Shown here piece after piece: positions 1-6,585 of a stretch of 6,783 nt of DNA (position 1 is the first letter of the stretch; each line of letters begins with the position of its first letter). The position numbers and the translations under genes were made by a program. The notes beneath the pieces were generated by a model that saw only the letters and a list, made by a program, of their open reading frames with translations, did not search any database and was not told the DNA's origin. Where the stretch lies: contig NZ_JBEBVH010000218.1 of assembly GCF_040392825.1 (NCBI RefSeq), positions 1-6,783 of the forward strand, read 5' to 3'. The DNA comes from Pseudopedobacter sp040392825. Its GTDB lineage: Bacteria > Bacteroidota > Bacteroidia > Sphingobacteriales > Sphingobacteriaceae.

Positions 1-289
1 TAGAAGTATTAAAAGTTAAAAAGCCATTATTCGTCTGATCTAAAACAAACTTATTTCCCGCAGAGGAACTGGTTAACACATGTACTATTCCATCTGTAGG
101 ACAGGGTAAATAAGCTGGCGTAATAGTATTCGAAATTAAATTTAAACTTGCTCCTGTACGAGTGAGTGGATTTGATGCTGTACCAGTTAGGTTATAATTT
201 ACTATCTCATTCTCTAACTGCCATGAACTTTGAGCATATAGTATCATAGTGCTCGCGAGAACTATTGCTGTAAGTATTAACTTCTTCAT
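1..289 (-). CDS. Secreted protein of unknown function, N-terminal 96 residues (runs off the window)
   Basis: Reading the minus strand from the ATG at 289-287 gives an open frame of 96 codons to the window edge with no stop; the 3' part is missing. It begins MKKLILTAIVLASTMILYAQ, a standard Sec signal peptide with a KK n-region, a hydrophobic core and a likely type I cleavage site between A19 and Q20. There is no lipobox cysteine, so the product is exported but probably not a lipoprotein. The mature part is rich in Thr, Ser, Asn and short alternating hydrophobic stretches, which suggests a beta-sandwich domain, but I do not recognise the family. The ATG lies 9 bp after the stop of the DUF5017 gene, so it is almost certainly the fourth gene of the susC operon. 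In such loci this position often holds a surface enzyme or glycan-binding protein; that is inference from context. A C-terminal type IX secretion signal could exist beyond the window and cannot be assessed. Confidence 0.8.
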   Translation of the reverse strand, partial: MKKLILTAIVLASTMILYAQSSWQLENEIVNYNLTGTASNPLTRTGASLNLISNTITPAYLPCPTDGIVHVLTSSSAGNKFVLDQTNNGFLTFNTS

Positions 290-298
290 AATAAAAAT

Positions 299-1249
299 TT
301 AAGGTTTTACAGTTATATTTAATTGTTTGGTTACAGAGTCTCTACCATCTTCATTCAGATTAAAAGCGACAAAAGTTGCTGTATATGTCCCCGGCTTGTA
401 ATAGGTATAATAAAATGCTTCCTGCCGTAAATCTTTATAACCTTTTAAAGGAATAGATTTATCCGCGCCTAATACCAGGGTGTCTGTATTGATAGGCTTA
501 GAAATAACCCAGGCTTCGGTATATTCTTCCGTTGTCCCCGAGGCAGTATTACCTCTTAATTGGATTGATGTACTTGAGAAAACATTTCGCCCCTCAGCCG
601 GAGTAAAATTTCCCTTTAATACAGCTGTTTCCGAAGCAAAACCAGATCGGATAAAAGTTGTTACATTATGCTTACCCAGACTTCCTTCATTAGTTATCAG
701 GAATTCGCTGATTGTCACGTCTCGCGAAGTTTTATATGCTATTCTGGGTCTCACAATATATTTAAAGCATATATAAAGCGGCTTTCCCGGTTCCGTATAT
801 TGGTTTAAACTATATTCACCACTATTAACTACCGCTGTAGAAGTAGCCAGGTTAAATTTTGAAGTAATATCTGTCCAGGTTGCCGCATCGACATTTTGAG
901 CAGAATACACCCCATTAAAATCATTAGAAACCAACACCTGCAACTGGTTTACCTGAGTACCGGCAGTTCCAAGCTTGGTATTAAACGACATCTTTAAATC
1001 CTCTATTGGTACCTGTCTGCCATCCTTGTATTTATATTCACTTAAAGTATCGCCATATGCTACCCCCGAATAAAAGACTATATTATCTGCGTTACTTTTA
1101 ATATCAAAAAATATAGGATCACCTACTTTGTGTTCAATATTTTCAACATGTACGTCTAATTCGGCCTTTTTAAAATCTGGCTTACTGCAAGAAGAAATAA
1201 TTACCGGTATTACTAATGCCTTAATCCATTTCATAACTTTTCTATTCAT
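299..1249 (-). CDS. DUF5017-like surface lipoprotein of a SusCD operon
   Basis: Encodes 316 residues from the ATG at 1249. An in-frame ATG exists at 1294, but it would put 15 polar residues before the signal sequence and would start inside the hairpin at 1290-1309, so the start at 1249 (or the internal ATG at 1234) is preferred. The N terminus is a lipoprotein signal: K/R-rich start, hydrophobic core, then ISSC with the acylated Cys at residue 21. The segments ADNIVFYSG (54-62), LQVLVSNDF (103-111) and PGKPLYICFKY (154-164) resemble the DUF5017 family, which recurs beside SusC/SusD pairs in Bacteroidota. The C terminus (about 255-316, with YYKPGTYTATFVAFN) looks like a PKD/Ig-type beta-sandwich. 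By position after susD it may be a SusE/SusF-like cell-surface ligand-binding protein; no enzymatic residues are evident and no ligand can be named. It is separated from susD by 91 bp and from the next gene by 9 bp. The family call is by motif recall, not a profile search. Confidence 0.85.
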   Translation of the reverse strand: MNRKVMKWIKALVIPVIISSCSKPDFKKAELDVHVENIEHKVGDPIFFDIKSNADNIVFYSGVAYGDTLSEYKYKDGRQVPIEDLKMSFNTKLGTAGTQVNQLQVLVSNDFNGVYSAQNVDAATWTDITSKFNLATSTAVVNSGEYSLNQYTEPGKPLYICFKYIVRPRIAYKTSRDVTISEFLITNEGSLGKHNVTTFIRSGFASETAVLKGNFTPAEGRNVFSSTSIQLRGNTASGTTEEYTEAWVISKPINTDTLVLGADKSIPLKGYKDLRQEAFYYTYYKPGTYTATFVAFNLNEDGRDSVTKQLNITVKP

Positions 1250-1289
1250 TATTTTTACATTAAAATCACTATGCTGCCATGCGTTTAGC

Positions 1290-1309
1290 TCCAAAGGAAT
1301 GCCTTTGGA
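1290..1309 (-). promoter_or_regulatory. Intra-operon stem-loop between susD and the DUF5017 gene
   Basis: A perfect inverted repeat: arm TCCAAAGG (1290-1297), four-base loop, arm CCTTTGGA (1302-1309). It lies 31 bp past the susD stop and 40 bp before the preferred start of the DUF5017 gene, in the only long gap (91 bp) inside an operon whose other gaps are 9-10 bp. On the transcribed (minus) strand the stem is followed by GCTAAACGC rather than a U-run, so it is not a classical intrinsic terminator. It may stabilise the 3' end of the susCD message, be an RNA-processing point, or lower expression of the downstream genes. The role is inference; the repeat itself is directly visible. Confidence 0.55.
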
Positions 1310-1340
1310 ACTTTATGCTTTCAGTCTTTAACCTCTTTGA

Positions 1341-2930
1341 TTACCACCCAAAGTTTTGAACCAAAGAAGAATTTACGCCCATTTCATAAGCAGGTATAGG
1401 CCACAATTCATCGCGTTTAGATACATTTCTGTAAACGGGTACAGCTCTTGAATTGGCGTCTATGTCTATTACCTGACTGTAAACCTCTTTCATGTTCTTC
1501 AAAAAATCTCCCCATCTTACCAGATCCCTTTTTCGCAAACATTCAAAGCTGAGTTCTCTTGATCTTTCGTCTTTTATTTCTTTAAGAAGATCCTCATATG
1601 AAATATTCATATCTAAGTCTACTGTACTTGGAGAGCTTACCGGTAAACCATAAGCTCTTCTTCTAACCTGATTAATAGATTCCAAAGCTTTAGGAGTTGG
1701 CCCCTGATTCATATAATTATCTGCTTCGGCATACATTAAAAGAACATCGGAGTACCTTAATAAAGGGAAATTTTGAGGAGTACTACTTGTTTTTGGTGAT
1801 ACAGTCTCGTAAAAACGACGAAATTTACCCGGATACCTGTTTATAATCTGGGTAACAGTCCACGCCTTTTCTACTGCCGGATTACCTGACAAAGAAAACG
1901 GTGCTATAGACCAATCCCTTCTTAAGTCGCTTGATATTAAACTACTTGCATCTGGATATAGATTCCATAATCTGGGAGTTATATTTAAAAAACCGTCTGA
2001 TCTTCCATAGCGCGGATCGGCTGGGTTTGTTGTATATCTTATTCCATTGGCATTACCTACCGTCCCGCCTTCGGTATAAATTCCGGTAGAATTCCCGTAA
2101 AATTCTACTTCTAAGATACTTTCTTTAATATCATAAGTATCTGTAGCATAATTTTTAAATACATCGGCGTAACTGGCATTTAGCTGATGCTCACCCGAGG
2201 TTATTACACTATCTGCCCATGCTCTGGCAACTTCATATTTGGTAAAGTCATTTATAGGATTGCCCGCCATATATAAACAGACTCTGGCCAGAATTCCCTG
2301 TACTGCAGAACGATTAACCCTTCCGCCATATCCTATTTCGGTTGCGGTTAACACAATACTTTGTGCTTCTGTTAAGTCTGATATAATTTGTTCGTAAACC
2401 TCTTTACTTGTTGTTTGTTGTATGTTGGGAGATTGAGAACCTGATAAGCTGGGTTCAAGAATTAAGGGGATATTCCCAAAGTTACTGGTTAACAACAGAT
2501 AATAATATCCTCTTAAAAATAGTGCTTCGCCCCTAATTATATTCCTGTCCTTTTCATTCATTTTAGGCTTGTCAATATATTTTAAAAGCAGATTAGCCCT
2601 ATTAATAGCTTCATAACAAACTCTCCAGAAGCTGGTTATATATGAATCAGTAGGTATAATACTATTGTCTAACACGCCCGTAAATATGCTTGAATTGTAG
2701 AAAGCTTCATCCGCATCCAAACCTAATCTGCCAATCATCCGCGCCCCATACAATTCACCTTTTCCTAATGGACTATAAACTGCCATTAATGCATTTTTTA
2801 GTTGTTGTTCAGTCTGATAAAATTGTTCCTGATCAACAAAATCCTGAGGATTGGTGTCAAAAAGCTTTTTACATCCAGCAAATGACATGAGTATATATAC
2901 AAGCAAAAAATATCTAATAAAACGTTTCAT
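1341..2930 (-). CDS. SusD/RagB family nutrient-binding outer-membrane lipoprotein
   Basis: Encodes 529 residues, a normal length for SusD-like proteins. The product is the extracellular lid that captures substrate and hands it to the SusC barrel. The N terminus is a lipoprotein signal peptide ending in SFAGC, with the acylated Cys at residue 20, followed by KKLFDTNPQDF, typical of the family. Residues about 22-220 match the N-terminal SusD-like domain, including FWRVCYEAINRANLLL (101-116) and GEALFLRGYYYLLLTSNFG (134-152), part of the TPR-like helical scaffold. The C-terminal SusD/RagB domain carries RYSDVLLMYAEA (from R392), the ERSRELSFE and KRDLVRWG segments, and the hallmark ending WPIP...QNFGW. 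The ATG at 2930 is the only plausible start, 10 bp after the susC stop, so the two genes are co-transcribed and probably translationally linked. No truncation or frameshift is seen. The substrate cannot be deduced: ligand-contact residues in this family are not conserved between substrates. The susD-like label is a family assignment and does not imply starch specificity. Confidence 0.96.
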   Translation of the reverse strand: MKRFIRYFLLVYILMSFAGCKKLFDTNPQDFVDQEQFYQTEQQLKNALMAVYSPLGKGELYGARMIGRLGLDADEAFYNSSIFTGVLDNSIIPTDSYITSFWRVCYEAINRANLLLKYIDKPKMNEKDRNIIRGEALFLRGYYYLLLTSNFGNIPLILEPSLSGSQSPNIQQTTSKEVYEQIISDLTEAQSIVLTATEIGYGGRVNRSAVQGILARVCLYMAGNPINDFTKYEVARAWADSVITSGEHQLNASYADVFKNYATDTYDIKESILEVEFYGNSTGIYTEGGTVGNANGIRYTTNPADPRYGRSDGFLNITPRLWNLYPDASSLISSDLRRDWSIAPFSLSGNPAVEKAWTVTQIINRYPGKFRRFYETVSPKTSSTPQNFPLLRYSDVLLMYAEADNYMNQGPTPKALESINQVRRRAYGLPVSSPSTVDLDMNISYEDLLKEIKDERSRELSFECLRKRDLVRWGDFLKNMKEVYSQVIDIDANSRAVPVYRNVSKRDELWPIPAYEMGVNSSLVQNFGW

Positions 2931-2940
2931 ATTATCAACA

Positions 2941-5900
2941 TTAAAAAGTTGTTCTTAAAGAAAATGCTATTGTTCTCGCTCTTGGATAAGCCGAAAAATC
3001 AAATCCAGGAGTTAAAGTTGAATGCCTGGCAGATACCTCCGGATCCATTCCCGAGTACTTTGTCCATGTATATAAATTTTGTGCAACCAAAGACAAATTC
3101 ATATTGGATATTTTAAACCTGCTTAATATTTTCTTGGGAATTTCATAACCTAAAGACACGGTCTTTAACCTTAGAAAAGAACCGTCTTCAATTAACCTTG
3201 AGGAATAATATGCGGGACCATAACCTCCAGACCTAAACATGGTATTACTCTGATTTTCAGGAGTCCATCTGTCAGCATAAGAAGCATATTGGTTTAAATT
3301 AGGGACATTAGACGGGTTACCCTCAAAATAGATTCTGTTCCCATTAAAGATATCATTTCCATAAACCCATTGAAAAAACACATTTAAACTGAAATTTTTG
3401 TATCTGAAGTTGTTTACAAAACCGCCACTATGTTTCGGCACCGGATTTCCTATAATAGTAATATCATATTCATCAATAACGCCATCACCATTTAAGTCTT
3501 TATACTTGATATCTCCTGGCTTAATATTGTCTCTATCTGTTCCCGTATATGGTATGTCTGGTTTTAGATAGTATTTCCCTGGAGACACTTCTTCAAAATC
3601 TGAATATTGATAAACTCCGTCAAAAACCTGCCCTATAAACATGGCTGCAGGACCTCCTACTTCGGCCGCATACAAGAACGTTGCATTGTAATTGGCTGCC
3701 CAGTTAATTTTACTGAACATTTTCTGTTCATCTTCAGAAAGAGCCAGGATTTTATTCTTATTGAAGGATATATTGATATTACTTTTCCAGTCGAAATTTT
3801 TGTTTTTAATATTGACTGTATTTAAAGAAAATTCTAATCCCTCGTTTCTTATTTTACCTATATTCTTGAATGCCCTTTGGTATCCGAAACTGTAAGGGAC
3901 ATTTGCATTTAACAGCAAATTTGATGTTGTTTTCCGGTAAGCATCTACTGTTAATGCAATTTTGTTCTTCAAAAAAGATATATCGTAACCCAGGTCAACC
4001 TGAGATGTTGTTTCCCATTTTAAATCTTTATTGCCTAAAGTCCCCGGAAACATTCCTAAAACCGGCTCTCCATTGTTCTGTGAATATGATTCTGAAACAT
4101 TTGTTCCGATAATAGGCGATAAATATGCGAAATCCGTTACCCTGTTGTTCCCGGTTGTACCATAACTGATTCTAAGTTTAGCATCGTATATAACCTTACT
4201 TTGTTTAAGGAATTTTTCTTGTCCCATTCGCCAGGCAAATGCTCCGGAAGGAAAGTATGCGGTACGATTACCCGGAGCAAATTTGGAAGAAACATCTGCT
4301 CTAAACGTAGCTGTAAAAAGATATTTGGAAAGATAACTGTAATTAACCCTGCTTATTAAAGAGCCTAAAACAGAGCTGGAGTATGCAACAGTGTTCGGTA
4401 GCGTTACACCTTCATCCATCCCACTTATTCCTAAGAATTCATTAGGTATCTGTTGATTGGAAAGCCCTATTCTGGAATTATCAATTCCCTGTATTTCATA
4501 TCCGAAGAGCGCATCCAAACTATTTCTTTTATTAAATCTTTTTTTATAACTAAGTATAGATGAGTTTGTCCAGATTTCCCTATCAAAAAGAGAGAGGTTT
4601 CCCTGTACACCTCTTGTATTATTAGGAAGTTTTGACGAGCCTCTAGCAGTTTGGGAGTTGTAAAAATTTTCGGTGTTAGTTTGCCGCTTATCAAATCCTA
4701 CGGTAACTTTAAGACTTAAGTCTTTTAAGACCTTATAATCGACATTTCCATTAAAATTTATATTATTTGCCCTGCTTTTTCTATAAGTATTTTCAGCAGA
4801 AAGCACCGGATTTACTCTGTAATCATAGATAAAAGTTGTTTCTTCATCTCTAAAATCTTCAATAAAATCTTCATCAACATCGTTTTCTTCTGTTTCCCTT
4901 CCGGTTACGGGTCTATATGCCCAGGCACCAAAAAGCAAATTACTACTGGCCTGTCCATTTATAGGATCTTCTGAAGCTAGCTGACCGAATGAGTTATTCC
5001 GGCTAAAGTTGACTCTTAAACTTGCATTAAGCTTTTTTGTCAATTGTTGATCTAAAGAAACTCTACCCTGATAACGGGATAAACCCGTATTTAAAATAAC
5101 ACCCCGCTGATCATAAATAGAGCCCGATATAGAATATTTTGTTTGTTGTGATCCACCTCTGATAGATAAGTTATGTATTTGCGTATTGCCTAACCTATAC
5201 AGTTCATCCTGCCAATCAATACCTTTAATCTTTTTATAAGATTCTAATGTATTACCTGCAGAATTATAGTCTGGATTACTCGTAGGCAAATCTGCCGGTG
5301 TGTATTTTGCAATATTGGTTGCACTTCTTTCTATTTGATATTTTACAAACTCGTATGGACTCAATAAATCCATTCTCTTTGTTATTTCCTGAAAACCTAC
5401 AGTTGCCGAATAACTTATAACAGGCTCACCTATTTTTCCTTTTTTTGTCTGAATAACAATTACGCCGTTAGCTCCTCTCGCACCGTAAATAGCAGATGCC
5501 GATGCGTCTTTTAAAACATCTATCGACTCTATATCATCTATTGAAAGTGAGGTTGGATCAAAATCTTCCATCGGAAAACCGTCTACCACAAACAGCGGGG
5601 AATTATCTTGTGTTAAAGAATTCTGTCCACGAATAGCAATATTAATCCCTTCTTCTCCGGGTTGTCCATCATTAGAAAGTATTTGAACGCCAGCAATTCT
5701 CCCCGCCAAAGCTTGATCAAAAGAGACAACAGGGGCAACACGCATATCTTCCAAATCTGCTGTTCCTACCGCACCGGTTAAATCTTCTCTGGAAACTGTT
5801 GCACCGTAACCAATAATTACAACTTCATTAAGTTTAGAAACTTCCTGAACAAGCCTAATATTCAACACTTTACTATTTCCGACTCTTTTCTCTTGCGTAG

Positions 5901-6459
5901 CAAAACCTAAAAAGCTAAAAATTAAAATCGCTTCTTCATTGGGTACATTAATAACAAAGTTTCCATTAACATCTGATACGGTACTGGTTTGTCCGTTTTT
6001 CAGTTTAATACTAACGCCAGCTAAAGGCTCATTACGCTCATCGTTGACGTTACCGTTTATAATTAAAGATTGTTTTACTTGAGATAACCCCTTTTCATTT
6101 TCTTTAATAAACACTGTCTTAACTACCTTATTTACTACAACATCTATGGCAATTCCTTTAAAGCATTTATTCAGCACTTCCTCCATACTGGCATTCTTCA
6201 AATCAAGAGTTACAGGTTTTATCTTCTTAGCCAGACTGGCGTCTGCTATAAAATTATAACCTGTTTGTTGAGTAAGTTGATAAAAAACCTGTTTTATAGG
6301 TGCATTTACAACTTTTACATTCACTTTTTGGGCAAATGATGCTGAGTTAGCCTGCAAAACGGTTATCATTATGAAAATAAAACTAAGCTTCATGATAAAG
6401 AGAAATTTCAGGAAACAATAAAGTGTGCCACATCGCAATGCGATGGAATTTTTATACAT
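2941..6459 (-). CDS. SusC/RagA family TonB-dependent outer-membrane transporter with N-terminal STN signalling domain
   Basis: Encodes 1172 residues and imports a ligand captured by the SusD partner, using TonB energy. Domain order: signal peptide (1-43, cleavage likely after SFA at 43); STN domain (about 45-120); carboxypeptidase-regulatory-like beta-sandwich (about 133-205, with GNVNDERNEPLAGVSIKLKN); TonB-box-like EVVIIGYGA (212-220); plug domain (about 221-342) with the SusC/RagA signature DVLKDASASAIYGARGANG (314-332); then the 22-strand-type barrel to the terminal Phe1172 in the ending FSLRTTF. The STN domain marks it as a signalling transporter, normally paired with an anti-sigma/ECF sigma system; a FecR-type gene lies directly upstream. 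The ATG at 6459 gives a long n-region; the internal ATG at 6393 (residue 23, MKLSFIFIM) would give a shorter signal peptide. The longer form is common in Sphingobacteria with STN-type SusC, so it is preferred. Odd points: a highly acidic stretch at 522-540 and a Ca-loop-like DLNGDGVIDEYD at 988-999. The susC label is a family call; the substrate is unknown. Confidence 0.96.
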   Translation of the reverse strand: MYKNSIALRCGTLYCFLKFLFIMKLSFIFIMITVLQANSASFAQKVNVKVVNAPIKQVFYQLTQQTGYNFIADASLAKKIKPVTLDLKNASMEEVLNKCFKGIAIDVVVNKVVKTVFIKENEKGLSQVKQSLIINGNVNDERNEPLAGVSIKLKNGQTSTVSDVNGNFVINVPNEEAILIFSFLGFATQEKRVGNSKVLNIRLVQEVSKLNEVVIIGYGATVSREDLTGAVGTADLEDMRVAPVVSFDQALAGRIAGVQILSNDGQPGEEGINIAIRGQNSLTQDNSPLFVVDGFPMEDFDPTSLSIDDIESIDVLKDASASAIYGARGANGVIVIQTKKGKIGEPVISYSATVGFQEITKRMDLLSPYEFVKYQIERSATNIAKYTPADLPTSNPDYNSAGNTLESYKKIKGIDWQDELYRLGNTQIHNLSIRGGSQQTKYSISGSIYDQRGVILNTGLSRYQGRVSLDQQLTKKLNASLRVNFSRNNSFGQLASEDPINGQASSNLLFGAWAYRPVTGRETEENDVDEDFIEDFRDEETTFIYDYRVNPVLSAENTYRKSRANNINFNGNVDYKVLKDLSLKVTVGFDKRQTNTENFYNSQTARGSSKLPNNTRGVQGNLSLFDREIWTNSSILSYKKRFNKRNSLDALFGYEIQGIDNSRIGLSNQQIPNEFLGISGMDEGVTLPNTVAYSSSVLGSLISRVNYSYLSKYLFTATFRADVSSKFAPGNRTAYFPSGAFAWRMGQEKFLKQSKVIYDAKLRISYGTTGNNRVTDFAYLSPIIGTNVSESYSQNNGEPVLGMFPGTLGNKDLKWETTSQVDLGYDISFLKNKIALTVDAYRKTTSNLLLNANVPYSFGYQRAFKNIGKIRNEGLEFSLNTVNIKNKNFDWKSNINISFNKNKILALSEDEQKMFSKINWAANYNATFLYAAEVGGPAAMFIGQVFDGVYQYSDFEEVSPGKYYLKPDIPYTGTDRDNIKPGDIKYKDLNGDGVIDEYDITIIGNPVPKHSGGFVNNFRYKNFSLNVFFQWVYGNDIFNGNRIYFEGNPSNVPNLNQYASYADRWTPENQSNTMFRSGGYGPAYYSSRLIEDGSFLRLKTVSLGYEIPKKILSRFKISNMNLSLVAQNLYTWTKYSGMDPEVSARHSTLTPGFDFSAYPRARTIAFSLRTTF
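6431..6445. repeat. 15-bp palindrome inside codons 5-10 of the susC-like gene
   Basis: CATCGCA (6431-6437) and TGCGATG (6439-6445) are perfect inverted arms around a single central base. It is GC-richer than the surrounding AT-rich sequence and sits 15-29 nt downstream of the A of the ATG at 6459. As DNA it could be a protein-binding dyad; as RNA the one-base spacing forces the inner pairs open, leaving a stem of about 6 bp. If translation began at the ATG at 6393 instead, this element would lie in the 5' untranslated leader. No function can be assigned from sequence alone. Confidence 0.5.
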
Positions 6460-6512
6460 TTGATTTAGGTTTAATTTTTGACTATTTATGATCAGTTACT
6501 AATTATCCTATT

Positions 6513-6534
6513 CAAAGCATAAATACTATGCTTT
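6513..6534 (-). promoter_or_regulatory. Dyad with promoter-like element upstream of the susC operon
   Basis: AAAGCATA (6514-6521) and TATGCTTT (6527-6534) are perfect 8-bp inverted arms separated by five bases. On the minus strand the lower-coordinate arm reads TATGCTTTG, close to the Bacteroidota -7 consensus TAnnTTTG but with a three-base instead of a two-base spacer; I see no good -33 TTTG partner. If it were a -7 box, transcription would start near 6506 and leave a leader of about 45 nt, A-rich before the ATG, as is usual in this phylum. Because a FecR-type gene and an STN-containing SusC flank it, the true promoter may instead be recognised by an ECF sigma factor. The dyad could equally be an operator. 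The symmetry is directly visible; the promoter role is a weak inference. Confidence 0.35.
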
Positions 6535-6538
6535 ACAT

Positions 6539-6567
6539 AAACGGGAGTGCTGGTAACACTCCTGTTT
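6539..6567 (-). terminator. Probable transcription terminator of the upstream fecR-like gene
   Basis: Inverted arms AAACGGGAGTG (6539-6549) and CACTCCTGTTT (6557-6567) surround a seven-base loop, 19 bp past the stop codon of the fecR-like gene. On the minus-strand RNA ten of eleven positions pair, with one A/C mismatch, and the stem runs into the moderately U-rich GUUUAUGU. The position between the end of the regulator and the promoter region of the susC operon fits a terminator separating two transcription units. The U tract is short, so termination may be partial. Read on the plus strand the mismatch becomes a G-U pair, but no plus-strand gene needs a terminator here. Confidence 0.6.
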
Positions 6568-6585
6568 AAAGGATTATCTTTTTAT

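Noticed and set aside
480..776. Plus-strand open frame of 98 codons opposite the DUF5017 gene
   Set aside because: It is fully antisense to a well-supported lipoprotein gene and its translation shows no family motif or plausible leader; treated as a shadow.
1249..1294. Longer 331-residue form of the DUF5017 lipoprotein starting at 1294
   Set aside because: The extra 15 residues are polar, precede a complete lipoprotein signal peptide and begin inside a perfect stem-loop; the ATG at 1249 is a better start.
1290..1309. Intrinsic terminator at the end of susD
   Set aside because: The stem is perfect but no U-run follows it on the transcribed strand, and the downstream genes lack any other evident promoter, so it is listed as a regulatory stem-loop instead.
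1128..1331. Plus-strand open frame of 67 codons across the 5' end of the DUF5017 gene and the adjacent gap
   Set aside because: Mostly antisense to the lipoprotein signal-peptide region, whose reverse reading naturally gives hydrophobic residues; it runs through the hairpin and has no recognisable product.
2690..2890. Plus-strand open frame of 66 codons opposite the start of susD
   Set aside because: Antisense to conserved SusD coding sequence; no independent support.
3463..3498. Dockerin domain suggested by DLNGDGVIDEYD
   Set aside because: Only one loop is present and it sits in the SusC barrel at a position where the family often has such a motif; it is not a duplicated dockerin.
3607..4112. 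Three overlapping plus-strand open frames opposite the SusC barrel
   Set aside because: They overlap each other and lie antisense to conserved barrel sequence; typical chance frames in AT-rich DNA.
4467..4694. Minus-strand 75-codon frame within susC in another reading frame
   Set aside because: Out-of-frame shadow inside an intact susC frame; no motif, no initiation context.
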